DNA of 31,512 nucleotides from Ruminococcus flavefaciens. Lineage in GTDB: Bacteria; Bacillota; Clostridia; Oscillospirales; Ruminococcaceae. Both the position numbers and the translations under genes were made by a program. Position 1 is the first letter of the stretch. Each line of letters begins with the position of its first letter. The notes under the pieces were generated by a model, which saw nothing but the letters and a program-made list of their open reading frames with translations, was not told the DNA's origin and did no database searches. The stretch lies in contig DFHF01000033.1 in assembly GCA_002371825.1 (NCBI GenBank), positions 1-31,512 on the forward strand, given 5' to 3'. Positions 23,700-31,450 of the stretch are shown here, one piece after another.

Positions 23700-25073
23700 A
23701 TGGGAAATTTTTACACCACCGTCCAGATACTGGACAACGAAAAACTTGGCAGCAAGAAATTCACTGAGAAATTCTGCAAGAAAATGGCTGATGAAGGCTA
23801 TGTGTCCTGTGGAGGAGACGAAGCAGAACAGAGCTATATCCTGCATTTTGCTGAAAACAGCAGCTGGGTAGCCATAGCCTCTGAGGAGTACACTTCCGAC
23901 GGACAGAAAGCCCGTGCGGACGCTTTACGCTTTGCAAAGCTGCTGAAAGCTCCCTGCGTCAACACCAATGTCATAGACAGCGATTGTGCGGTCATGGATG
24001 TGTACGGAGCAACCGGCAAAAAACTCGACACCCTGATAATGGGGCGGGCAGATGACTATTTCGGGGATGATTACCCCGACCCGTTGGAAAAGCCATGGGG
24101 AATGTTCCTCACTGACGGTACCACATGGGAGCACTTTATGGAAGTGCGTAACGGCGACTACACTTTTGTCGAGGACGGCCTTGCTGAGCTTGCGCCGCTT
24201 ATCGGCATGGACAGCTGTAATATCGGTTTTACAGCGGAGGAGGCCGCTGAAAATGACGAGACTGTCTTCCTGTATTTCAAAAATGCAGGCAAAAAGCCGA
24301 AAAAACTCACATTAAATGCGGCGTTCAAGCAGGTATTCGGTCAGGGGCTTGAACCGCTGGGGTTCAAACTTGTAAAAAGTAAATATCCATATTTCGTTCG
24401 TGTTATAAACGATGAGATAGCTCATGTAATTACATTGACAAGCGAAAAATCTTGCGGAACAAATACTTTTATCATTTATGGTGGTATTGCTACTATTTAT
24501 AAGCAAGAAATTGATTTTTCAAAGAATCCGAAATTTGATGCTGGACATTGGCTTAGTGATATAGGGAGCTTTTATGAAGGAGTATTTCCAACAGATTACA
24601 GCAGAAAACAAGAAATAGCTATGGCGCGGTATTTTATTAATGATCTGAATGATTGCGAAAAGGTCTATAATTGTTTCTCTGTTGCACTGGAAAGAGTAAA
24701 ACAATGGATAATTCCAGAATTGGATAAAGTTATTGATGTAGATTCTGCTATCAGATTTTTATTCCGATTTGTTCCGTCTTGTTTAAGAGTAAACCAGGAA
24801 ACTGAACAATTTGACGGGACTCTATTTTGTAATGAATCTTATCTTTTTATAAAAGCTAAAGAATTAGACGATTTGCTTGAAGAACGCAAGGAAATAATAA
24901 TGGAGGGGCAAGAATTTGATAAAAGGATCTGGAATAAGGAGCCGAGTTTGGATCCGGAAATATTCATATCTGAAATAAGGCAAAATGTTAAACAGCTTAT
25001 AAAAAACAAAAAATCAATTGAAAATGCAGAGATAAATGCTAAAAAGAACTCTTTGATATTAAAAAATTTATAA
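23700..25073 (+). CDS. Composite hypothetical protein, DUF4304-like C-terminal part
   Basis: I do not recognise this 457-residue protein as a whole. Residues 1-205 (from MGNFYTTVQILDNEK) are balanced in composition and codon use and look like an immunity or barrier-type globular domain. Residues from about 208 (NAAFKQVFGQGLEPLGFKL, then YPYFVRVINDEIAHVITL) resemble the DUF4304 family. From roughly base 24375 the DNA turns clearly more A/T-rich, with AT-ending codons, down to the stop. No signal peptide or membrane segment is visible. It has its own promoter and is followed by a terminator. The composition break suggests a fusion or a transferred 3' part. Function unknown. Confidence 0.7.
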   Translation: MGNFYTTVQILDNEKLGSKKFTEKFCKKMADEGYVSCGGDEAEQSYILHFAENSSWVAIASEEYTSDGQKARADALRFAKLLKAPCVNTNVIDSDCAVMDVYGATGKKLDTLIMGRADDYFGDDYPDPLEKPWGMFLTDGTTWEHFMEVRNGDYTFVEDGLAELAPLIGMDSCNIGFTAEEAAENDETVFLYFKNAGKKPKKLTLNAAFKQVFGQGLEPLGFKLVKSKYPYFVRVINDEIAHVITLTSEKSCGTNTFIIYGGIATIYKQEIDFSKNPKFDAGHWLSDIGSFYEGVFPTDYSRKQEIAMARYFINDLNDCEKVYNCFSVALERVKQWIIPELDKVIDVDSAIRFLFRFVPSCLRVNQETEQFDGTLFCNESYLFIKAKELDDLLEERKEIIMEGQEFDKRIWNKEPSLDPEIFISEIRQNVKQLIKNKKSIENAEINAKKNSLILKNL

Positions 25074-25177
25074 TTTCAGAGATGAATAAAACACGAAGTA
25101 TTGTTTTAGTACTGAACAGGGTATTACAATTCAGAAGATGATAAAATGTAAACTTCCGACCCATAATTAATAAAGAA

Positions 25178-25218
25178 TGAGCTCGTTTAATGAATTATAG
25201 ATCAACGGGCTCATTTTT
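25178..25218 (+). terminator. Terminator after the composite orphan gene
   Basis: TGAGCTCGTT (25178-25187) pairs with AACGGGCTCA (25204-25213) over 10 positions with one G-T pair, followed by TTTTT. The region 25074-25177 before it is A/T-rich and shows no gene. Confidence 0.8.
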
Positions 25219-25305
25219 GCTGAATCGTATTTTTTGCTAAGCTGTTTTCGGCTCTGCGAAAAAATCTCTGTAAATTCAAAAACTGTGATAAAAACGTTAT
25301 GTTGT

Positions 25306-25338
25306 GAGCGGCTTGAAAATAGCCGCTCCGTTTTTTTT
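25306..25338 (+). terminator. Hairpin with T-run inside the IS relic
   Basis: GAGCGGCT (25306-25313), a seven-base loop and AGCCGCTC (25321-25328) are followed by CGTTTTTTTT. It has the form of a strong intrinsic terminator on the plus strand, although no gene needing it is nearby; it may insulate the element from outside transcription. Confidence 0.75.
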
Positions 25339-25369
25339 ACAGTATACAATGGATACTGTAATTTGTCAA
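25339..25369 (-). promoter_or_regulatory. Orphan promoter with overlapping palindromic operator
   Basis: On the minus strand TTGACA (plus 25364-25369), 17 bases and TATACT (plus 25341-25346) form a near-perfect promoter. A palindrome ACAGTAT-7-ATACTGT (25339-25345 and 25353-25359) covers the -10 box and most of the spacer, as repressor operators do. The predicted transcript runs left into the hairpin at 25306-25328 and no gene follows. Confidence 0.55.
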
Positions 25370-25377
25370 GGTTCTTT

Positions 25378-25430
25378 GGATATCAGCCTGCTGGAATGGA
25401 GCGCAGCGAAATGGAATCAGGCTGATATCC
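25378..25430. repeat. 13-bp perfect inverted repeat
   Basis: GGATATCAGCCTG (25378-25390) and CAGGCTGATATCC (25418-25430) are perfect inverted copies separated by 27 bases. The pair lies just beyond the stop of the IS256 transposase remnant and may fold into a long hairpin at the element's 3' side. Confidence 0.8.
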
Positions 25431-25436
25431 GGCGCC

Positions 25437-25640
25437 TCAGCCGATCCTGTCGGGATACATGATCTCCAGTTCGCCCAGGACTTTGCCCCAGTTTCGTAGC
25501 GGCATAGTCCATTTCTTAGCTATCTCATGCGTTGCAAGATACAGAGCCTTCAAAAGTGCTGTATCACTTGGAAATACGCTTCTCTGCTTGTTCTGTATAT
25601 ACCGCTCAGACTGCCCACTCTGCACGGACTTTTCGCCCAC
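25437..25640 (-). pseudogene. IS256-family transposase, C-terminal remnant
   Basis: The last 50 residues match mutator-type (IS256) transposases: NKQRSVFPSDTALLKALYLA, then KKWTMPLRNWGKVLGELEIM. The catalytic DDE core is absent, so the gene is inactive. The reading frame can be followed to about 25690 before a stop, but the sequence upstream of QRSVFPSD is poorly conserved and probably near the join with the IS21 fragment. The N-terminus of the same type of protein is found at 26434-26484. Confidence 0.85.
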
Positions 25641-25680
25641 ACTCGCCGCTTCTGCCCATAAGTTAAATAATGAGATATAC

Positions 25681-25716
25681 TTGATTTAGCACGTTGAGAA
25701 ACGTGACTAAAATCAA
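25681..25716 (+). repeat. Inverted repeat at IS21 fragment left end
   Basis: TTGATTTAG-CACGTT, a short loop and AACGTG-ACTAAAATCAA form a near-perfect hairpin immediately before the istA start at 25730. It is probably the left end region of the IS21-type element. Confidence 0.5.
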
Positions 25717-25729
25717 GAAGGTCTGTCAA

Positions 25730-26434
25730 ATGATAGACTATAAAACTATTCTCAGATTACACAGTGAAAAGTTCAGTCGAGACAAATAGATGCACGTGTC
25801 GGTAATTCACATCATACAGTAAAAAAGGTGATTGATACTGCGGCTAAAAGTGGAGTGATAATGACACTCGGAGAAGATGTCACTAATCAGGAACTTGAAA
25901 AGCTTCTTTTTCTGGACAGAATGGTCAGTAAAAATGTTGTTTATGCTGAACCTGATTATCCGTATATTCACAAAGAGCTTTCAAAAAAGGGCGTTACACT
26001 CACGCTTCTCTGGAATGAGTATTGTGAACGCTGCCGTTCAAATGGCGAGATCCCATACATGAGCACTCAGTTTTGTGACAAGTATCGTCGCTGGGCAAAG
26101 GTAACCAAAGCTACAATGCGTATTAATCACAAGCCGAGTGAGACAATGCAGGTAGATTGGGCAGGAGGAACCATTCCATATTTTGATTCTATTACCGGTG
26201 AAGAGTACAAGGCATATCTATTTGTGGCTGTTCTTCCATGCAGTGGTATTATCTACGTTGAAGCCTGCGATGATATGAAACAGGAAAACTGGCTGATGTG
26301 CCATGTTCATGCTTATGAGTATTTTGGCGGTGTTAGCTGTATTCTTGTTCCTGATAATCTTCGCACCGGTGTAACTGCTAACACTCGCTACGAAACACAG
26401 CTGAATGAAAGCTACCATGAACTTGCAGAACATT
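25730..26434 (+). pseudogene. IS21-family transposase IstA, frameshifted and truncated
   Basis: An ATG at 25730 opens MIDYKTILRLHSEKFSR, the usual IstA beginning, but a TAG follows at 25787. The continuation QIDARVGNSHHTVKKVI is in the next frame from 25783, which implies the loss of one base near 25781. The frame then runs through YPYIHKELSKKGVTLTLLW, PSETMQVDWAGGTIPYFD (catalytic D region) and VSCILVPDNLRTGV to NESYHELAEHYD. There the coding match stops at the join with IS256 sequence. The C-terminal half and istB are missing, so the element cannot move by itself. Confidence 0.88.
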
Positions 26435-26484
26435 ATGATGTTCTTCTTTCCCTCGCTCATCGGTTCTCTTTTTCTTCTTGCCAT
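26434..26484 (-). pseudogene. IS256-family transposase, N-terminal remnant
   Basis: Seventeen codons read MARRKREPMSEGKKNII, the characteristic start of one IS256 subgroup, with CAGGAGG 11 bases upstream (plus 26496-26502). The homology breaks exactly where the istA fragment begins. The shared bases around ATTATGATGTT at the join allow an uncertainty of a few bases. Confidence 0.75.
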
Positions 26485-26568
26485 AAAAAATCAGCCTCCT
26501 GTGATATTAATTCTATTTCATCACAGTTTGCTGACTTTTTACAGACTTTTTTTTCAGAGGCTCTTTTT

Positions 26569-27865
26569 TCATAACCATGCAATAACTTCCGTGACCATTC
26601 CTGATTCTGTCACTGTCATTAATTCAGATGCATTTTATAGATGTGACAATCTCGAGTCGATTGTTATTCCGTCTTCAGTGAAAGAAATACCGGAAAGGAT
26701 GCTGTGTGAATGCTCCAGTCTTAACAGTATAGTTATTCCAGATTCTGTGACGTTGATCGGACCTTGGGCATTCACAAGAAGTGGATTGAATACAGTCAAG
26801 CTCCCTGATTCTGTTACCGCTATTAATGAAGGCGCATTTTATGGATGCATAGGTCTCGAGGAGATAATCATTCCGGAATCGGTGACTGTTGTTGATCAGC
26901 GTGTATTTGGTGATTGTACGTCACTCAAAACAGTTACAGTGCTTAATCCGGACTGTCAGCTGTACAGAATTGCGCAAGGGTCTACGGAATCAGCTTTTGA
27001 TGAGGATTTCACAGGAACTATCCGAAGCTTTGCAGGTTCGGCTGTTCAATCTTTTGCTGAGGAAAATGGCTACAACTTCGAGGCAATTAAAGAAAATGTG
27101 ACAACTACCACTACTACCACCACCACAACAACTACTACTACAAGTACGACCACTACAACTACATCTAAGGCTACAACCACCACAACATCCAAGGCAACTA
27201 CTACAACAACTTCTTCCGAAGCGACCACAACTACAACTCTCCCGGATAAATACAAGAGTACTCTCGGCTATGAAAACGATGAAGACTCACCGCTTTATTA
27301 TATTCCTGAAGAATCGTCAGGCTATAATATAAAAGCAGAAGTTGAAGTTGAGGGACCCAAAAAACTGGATGAGACTGACAGCGCTGACGGCAGTATCATC
27401 AATGCTATCAGAAGCTATCTTACATCTTCCTTTGAAAAGGCACTGAAGGCTATCGGAGATCCCGAGCAGTTTGCTGAAAAAACTGAACAGATAGCAGAAG
27501 AAGCCGTAAAGTCATTCAATGAGATCAGTGATACAGGCTATACAGCAAAAAAAATTGAAATAGCTGATATCAGTAAGTCCGACAAGGGCGATCTGAAATA
27601 CACACTTGGTGATCTGAACGATGACGGAGCAGTTGACGGAACAGATGCAACAATAGTCCTTCGGGAGTTCGGCAATATACTGGCCGGTAAAGGCGAGAGC
27701 TTCACACCTGAACAGGTCGCAGCCGGAGATGTAGACGGAAACGGAGTTATCGACGGCTCTGATGCTACAATAATCCTCAAATTCTATGGTGAAGCCGGAA
27801 ATGATGTTGAGATATCCTATGCCGGAATGGTTCCGTGGATGGAAAAGAATTATTGGAACCGTTAA
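26569..27865 (+). pseudogene. LRR-dockerin protein, 5' end lost to IS
   Basis: The coding match begins at AITSVTIPDSVTVINSDAF, in the middle of BspA-type leucine-rich repeats; about five repeats follow to residue SFAEENGYNFEAI. A poly-Thr linker comes next (27100-27240), then a 110-residue spacer, then a type I dockerin with two calcium-loop repeats (LGDLNDDGAVDGTDATIVL and AGDVDGNGVIDGSDATII). Dockerins bind cohesins in cellulosome-type assemblies outside the cell. No signal peptide belongs to it. The frame stays open upstream to an ATG at 26405, so a chimeric 486-residue product starting in IS sequence is formally possible, with a hydrophobic N-terminus from the IS end. Confidence 0.82.
27103..27240 (+). 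repeat. Poly-threonine coding repeat
   Basis: An ACN-codon run (acc/aca/act) encodes a mostly Thr linker with scattered Ser, Lys and Ala (SKATTTTT units). Such linkers join modules in Ruminococcus dockerin proteins. Apparent valine-rich reading on the opposite strand is a shadow of it. Confidence 0.85.
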
Positions 27866-27880
27866 ATTGATCTGAATATG

Positions 27881-27919
27881 AAAAGACGATGCTTACAATA
27901 AGTAAACATCGTCTTTTTT
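27881..27919. terminator. Bidirectional terminator
   Basis: GACGATG (27885-27891) and CATCGTC (27907-27913) form a perfect stem, with an inner TTAC/GTAA. AAAA precedes and TTTTTT follows, so it can stop both the dockerin gene (+) and the convergent lipoprotein gene (-). Confidence 0.88.
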
Positions 27920-27920
27920 A

Positions 27921-29135
27921 TCAGTCACCATACTTCACAATTTTTCCGGTGCCGTTTATCTGATCGAATTCAAATTCTATGCCGAAAATATCACGGAAGG
28001 CTTTTTCGTTGATAGTAAACTGAAAATCGATATTTTCTGAATTTGAAACATTGTGATCTGTACGATAATTTCCGATATACGCACAAGGTTCGCCGTTCAG
28101 AGTTGCCTCTGCATTAAATTCACATTTTGGATCTCCGTTATAGTCGGCAGTATAGAAGCGTTCTATATGATATACAAGGCTCGTATCACCTTTGGTGAAA
28201 GAAATATCGGTGCCGTTATTCGAGTATTTCCAGCCGATATCCTCAAAGAATTGCTGGTGGGTGAAGATACTTTCCGGATCATTGGCACGCTTTATTTTGA
28301 ACGTGTAGCAATAACCGGTGTCATCGCCTTCAAGGTAGTTAGAATAGGGATAGTAATCCTCCATGGTACTAAAAACTACCTTATCATTTAGAGTGATATT
28401 ATGCATCTCAGGCAGGGGAGCGAGCATGATCTGTTCATATGTAAGTTCGGAGAGTTTTTCGGTGTCATTGATCTCACGGAGAGTTTCAACATATCCCACT
28501 TGTATTTCTGAGATAAGCTCCTCTATTTTATCCTCGCTCAGACAATGGCTGCTGTAAGATGAGGGGATAATTATACTTGGATAATTATGGTACACAGATG
28601 TTCCGATGCAATCAGCAGGAACAAAATGGATGCGTGCAGATGAAGAAGAAATGTAATTTTCGGAAGAGCCATTGCTTATTCTTTCCATGTTCGAGGCAGT
28701 TTCACAGGCGAATCTTACGGTTTCATCTATTTCATCAAAATTGTGATAATACATATTATGACCGCTGTTCTCGTTTCTGAAATCGTGGCCGTTTTCACTG
28801 AAAGGAGCGAATAACTCAGGATGCGCATTGTAATATGCGGGAATGTAGCTTTCTGATGTGCAGTATCTGTAGTCTGGTAAAAACTCACCAATAGTGTCAA
28901 TATTAATATTCACGTTAAACTGAACGCCGTCGGTGTCTTTAAAAACTAATGTGCCGGAGCCGTCTTCCTTAGTATTATCTGAGACTAAAATGAATGGCTT
29001 AGAATATCTTGATGACAGAGTATAAAGGATCTGACTTGTAACCGGCGGATTGTTAAGCTTTTTATTGCAGGATGCAAAAGAACAGATGCATATAGCCGAT
29101 ATTATTCCACCTATCAATAATCTTTTAATTTTCAT
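27921..29135 (-). CDS. Lipoprotein of unknown function, paralogue A
   Basis: This 404-residue protein has a lipoprotein signal (ISAICICSFASC, Cys23). I do not recognise the family. It is a paralogue of the next gene (29329-30594). Shared segments include FILVSDNTKEDGSGTLVFKD, the YYNAHPELFAPF-like motif, HDFRNENSGHNMYYHNFDEI, EQIMLAPLPEMHNITLNDKV and a nearly identical ending, FEFDQINGTGKIVK. It has a GGGAGG ribosome site. A TATAAT (plus 29188-29193) with a weak -35 lies 53 bases upstream. Extracellular, lipid-anchored; function unknown. Confidence 0.82.
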   Translation of the reverse strand: MKIKRLLIGGIISAICICSFASCNKKLNNPPVTSQILYTLSSRYSKPFILVSDNTKEDGSGTLVFKDTDGVQFNVNINIDTIGEFLPDYRYCTSESYIPAYYNAHPELFAPFSENGHDFRNENSGHNMYYHNFDEIDETVRFACETASNMERISNGSSENYISSSSARIHFVPADCIGTSVYHNYPSIIIPSSYSSHCLSEDKIEELISEIQVGYVETLREINDTEKLSELTYEQIMLAPLPEMHNITLNDKVVFSTMEDYYPYSNYLEGDDTGYCYTFKIKRANDPESIFTHQQFFEDIGWKYSNNGTDISFTKGDTSLVYHIERFYTADYNGDPKCEFNAEATLNGEPCAYIGNYRTDHNVSNSENIDFQFTINEKAFRDIFGIEFEFDQINGTGKIVKYGD

Positions 29136-29187
29136 AATCTATTCCTCCCTATTCCGGAGATGAAGTTCATCTCACTTATTGATATCA

Positions 29188-29215
29188 TTATAGATCATGC
29201 GGTGCAGAAATTAAA
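29188..29215 (-). promoter_or_regulatory. Candidate promoter of lipoprotein A
   Basis: TATAAT on the minus strand (plus 29188-29193) is preceded at 16 bases by TTTAAT, a weak -35 box. A cluster of TGTCAC-type repeats lies just upstream at 29224-29251. Confidence 0.45.
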
Positions 29216-29222
29216 GGTAACG

Positions 29223-29251
29223 AATGTCACTTTATCAGTGACATTTGTCAC
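29223..29251. repeat. TGTCAC inverted repeat cluster
   Basis: AATGTCAC (29223-29230) and GTGACATT (29238-29245) form a perfect inverted repeat, and a third TGTCAC follows at 29246-29251. It sits upstream of the candidate promoter of lipoprotein A, where an activator or repressor could bind. Confidence 0.55.
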
Positions 29252-29297
29252 TGATTTCTGATCAGAACATGGGAAGCTGAATAGTGGGACAATAATA

Positions 29298-29325
29298 AAA
29301 GCCTGAGTTTTTAACTCAGGCTTTT
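29298..29325 (-). terminator. Terminator of lipoprotein B
   Basis: On the minus strand GCCTGAGTT and AACTCAGGC (plus 29301-29309 and 29313-29321) form a stem followed by TTTTATTATT. It lies just past the stop of the 29329-30594 gene. Confidence 0.85.
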
Positions 29326-29328
29326 ATC

Positions 29329-30594
29329 TCAGCTGCCGCATTTTACAATTTTTCCGGTGCCGTTTATCTGATCGAATTCAAATTCTACTCCGAAAATATC
29401 ACGGAAGTCTTTTTCAGTAAATGTGAATCCAAAATCATACTGATCGTTTGTGTACTGTTCTTTTTTATGATCAGGATCACTCACTCTGTTGTAATTAGAT
29501 TCATTGCTGCTCACTCCCCAGTAACCGTCAAGCTCATACTGCTCCCCGTTAAATGTAACTTCAGCATCATATTTATATCCGCCGCCTTCTCCTTCATATA
29601 TCGTCTCATTTGTGTGATGTATATGAAAATTAAGGACGTCGGTGCCATTGGTAAAGGATAGATCTTTTCCGGATATGTCGATCTTCCAGCCTAATGCATC
29701 AAAGGAATTCAAAAGCTCTTCTTCGGTTACTTCCCCTGTTTCTGCATGGTGAATACAGGAGCTGTAGCTGTATCCGTCAGATTTTCCTTCACGGTAAGGG
29801 TAGCTTGATAAATAATGCATTTCGTCAAATATGACCTTGTCATCAAGAGTTATATCATATACATAGTCCAATGGATCAAGCATAATTTGCTCTTCAGGCA
29901 GTCCTGCAAGTCTGTCTTTATCATTTGTTTTTCGCAGTATCTCAACGTAATTAGTCTGAACTTCTCTGATTTTAGCCTGAACATCATCTTCGGAATATTT
30001 TGAGCTTTCCATACATGGAAGCGGTTTATATGATGGAATGGATATGCTTGGATAATACAGTTCATCTGAGGATATATCAGAAGGGACGAATTTTATAGTT
30101 TCAGAATAGCAGTAAAGCTTTTTCTTTGCAACAGTCTCAGCGATCTGGTCCATTTCATTAGCAGTCTTACAGGCGAAGGCGACGGTACCGGCGATCTCGT
30201 CAAAACCATTGTAGTACATAATATATTCACCGTTTTCCGCACGAAAATCGTGCCCCTGAGCCTTGAATGGTTCAAAAAGCTCCGGGTGTGCCTTGTAATA
30301 TGCGGATACATAGTCTTCCTTGGCACTATATTCATAAGCAGTACTGAAATGGGCATTGCTTGTACTTATTTCGACATTTGTTTCTATTCCTTCATCATCT
30401 TTGAAGATCATTGTGCCCACGTTTTTTTCATTGGTATTATCAGAGACAAGAGTGAACTCCTTGTCATATCTGTCACACAGGATATCCTCTATTTCCTGCT
30501 CGGACAGAGGATCATTGAGCTTGCCGCAGGAGAAGAGTGAGCAGACAGTAAAGGCCGATATGATAAAACTGATCGTTCTTATGCATATTTTCAT
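29329..30594 (-). CDS. Lipoprotein of unknown function, paralogue B
   Basis: This 421-residue paralogue of the preceding lipoprotein has the signal MKICIRTISFIISAFTVCSL ending in FSC. The ATG at 30594 is chosen because CAGGAGG lies 8 bases upstream and the signal peptide follows; an extension to 30690 would cross the promoter. Conserved blocks are FTLVSDNTNEKNVGTMIFKD, YYKAHPELFEPFKAQGHDFR, YYNGFDEIAGTVAFACKTA, PEEQIMLDPLDYVYDITLDD and the ending FEFDQINGTGKIVKCG. A consensus promoter and its own terminator make it a separate unit. Function unknown. Confidence 0.82.
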   Translation of the reverse strand: MKICIRTISFIISAFTVCSLFSCGKLNDPLSEQEIEDILCDRYDKEFTLVSDNTNEKNVGTMIFKDDEGIETNVEISTSNAHFSTAYEYSAKEDYVSAYYKAHPELFEPFKAQGHDFRAENGEYIMYYNGFDEIAGTVAFACKTANEMDQIAETVAKKKLYCYSETIKFVPSDISSDELYYPSISIPSYKPLPCMESSKYSEDDVQAKIREVQTNYVEILRKTNDKDRLAGLPEEQIMLDPLDYVYDITLDDKVIFDEMHYLSSYPYREGKSDGYSYSSCIHHAETGEVTEEELLNSFDALGWKIDISGKDLSFTNGTDVLNFHIHHTNETIYEGEGGGYKYDAEVTFNGEQYELDGYWGVSSNESNYNRVSDPDHKKEQYTNDQYDFGFTFTEKDFRDIFGVEFEFDQINGTGKIVKCGS

Positions 30595-30619
30595 AGCTGT
30601 ATCCTCCTGTTTTTTTATA

Positions 30620-30648
30620 ATTATAGCACATGATAATGGGAATGTCAA
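30620..30648 (-). promoter_or_regulatory. Perfect consensus promoter of lipoprotein B
   Basis: On the minus strand TTGACA (plus 30643-30648), exactly 17 bases and TATAAT (plus 30620-30625) match the sigma-A consensus fully. The leader before the ATG at 30594 is under 20 bases and contains the ribosome site. Confidence 0.9.
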
Positions 30649-30708
30649 TCCGAACACGATATATCTAAGCCTTTCCGCAAAAATCCGCAAAAAAATAATA
30701 AAAAGTCC

Positions 30709-30737
30709 TTGACAAACGCATATGTTTGTGATAAAAT
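30709..30737 (+). promoter_or_regulatory. Promoter of the rplU operon
   Basis: TTGACA (30709-30714), 17 bases and TAAAAT (30732-30737) form a near-consensus promoter, leaving a leader of about 80 bases before rplU. Confidence 0.85.
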
Positions 30738-30741
30738 ATTA

Positions 30742-30822
30742 TTGCCGCTTGTAAACGGGTAAGGCAAGCTGTGCCTATGCACACACCCGTGACAGCGAGT
30801 TTATTGAAAAGGCAGGTGCCAC
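30742..30822 (+). ncRNA. Ribosomal protein L21 leader (autoregulatory)
   Basis: The leader folds into a compound hairpin: CGCTTG/CAGCG at the base, ACGGGT/ACCCGT above it and an inner GGC/GCC. This matches the position and general shape of the L21 leader found before rplU in Firmicutes, which is thought to let L21 control its own operon. The call rests on position and structure. Confidence 0.65.
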
Positions 30823-30825
30823 AAT

Positions 30826-31137
30826 ATGTACGCAGTTATTGAAACCGGCGGAAAGCAGTATCAGGTAAACGAGGGTGATATCATCTTCATCGAGAAGCTT
30901 GCAGCAGAGGCTGACGAGACAGTTACTTTCGACAAGGTAGTAGCTCTCGGCGCAGACGATGGTCTTAAGATCGGTGCTCCTTACGTTGACGGTGCAGCAG
31001 TAGAAGCTAAGGTTCTGAAGAACGGCAAGGCTAAGAAGATCACTGTTTTCACTTACAAGCCTAAGAAGGGCGAGAAGAAGAAGCAGGGTCACAGACAGCC
31101 TTACACTCAGGTTAAGATCGAAGCTATCAAGGCTTGA
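30826..31137 (+). CDS. rplU: Large ribosomal subunit protein bL21
   Basis: This 103-residue protein of standard length begins MYAVIETGGKQYQVNEGD, the invariant L21 opening, and ends with KPKKGEKKKQGHRQPYTQVK, the rRNA-binding basic tail. It binds 23S rRNA in the large subunit. It is the first gene of the L21-Prp-L27 operon. Its stop is directly followed by prp. Confidence 0.98.
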   Translation: MYAVIETGGKQYQVNEGDIIFIEKLAAEADETVTFDKVVALGADDGLKIGAPYVDGAAVEAKVLKNGKAKKITVFTYKPKKGEKKKQGHRQPYTQVKIEAIKA

Positions 31138-31139
31138 TC

Positions 31140-31448
31140 ATGATCCGTGCAGAATTCTTTGAATCAAAGGGATTACTTGTAGGATTCAGCTTCAGCGGTC
31201 ACTCCGGCTATGCCGAGAGCGGCAGCGATATTGTCTGTGCAGCAGTCTCTTCGGCGGTCCAGTTAACGGCGAATATGCTGGAGGGAACAGGTCACTCACC
31301 CGATGTCAGGGTGGGGGATAACGTGATTGAATGCCGGGTCAGACCGGACAGCAATGCGTCACGGATGATAGAAGTGCTCAGAGAGCATTTTGAGTCCATA
31401 CTTGAGGAATTCCCGAAAACAATCAAAATCACTAATTCGGAGGTGTAA
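31140..31448 (+). CDS. prp: Ribosomal-processing cysteine protease Prp
   Basis: This 102-residue protein of the YsxB/Prp family has the catalytic His in FSFSGHSGYAESG and the catalytic Cys in SDIVCAAVSSAVQLTANMLE. Prp removes the N-terminal extension of L27. The ATG at 31140 is preferred over an in-frame TTG at 31134 that overlaps the rplU stop. It lies between rplU and rpmA, as in most Firmicutes, and ends 2 bases before the rpmA start. Confidence 0.95.
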   Translation: MIRAEFFESKGLLVGFSFSGHSGYAESGSDIVCAAVSSAVQLTANMLEGTGHSPDVRVGDNVIECRVRPDSNASRMIEVLREHFESILEEFPKTIKITNSEV

Positions 31449-31450
31449 GT

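Larger units (their letters stand above)
25250..26564. mobile_element. IS256-family relic interrupted by an IS21-family fragment
   Basis: Imperfect inverted ends are visible. At 25250-25292 the plus strand reads GGCTCTGCGAAAAAAT, then CTCTGTAAA and AAAACTGTGAT. At 26518-26564 the minus strand reads GAGCCTCTGAAAAAAAAG, then TCTGTAAA and AAACTGTGAT. Inside, the C-terminus of an IS256-type transposase (25437-25640) and its N-terminus (26434-26484) lie on the minus strand, separated by an IS21-type istA fragment on the plus strand (about 25681-26434). The middle of the IS256 transposase and most of the IS21 element are missing. No clear target duplication flanks the ends. Confidence 0.72.

Noticed and set aside
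27070..27255. Valine-rich minus-strand reading frame
   Set aside because: It is the complement of the ACN poly-threonine linker of the dockerin gene.
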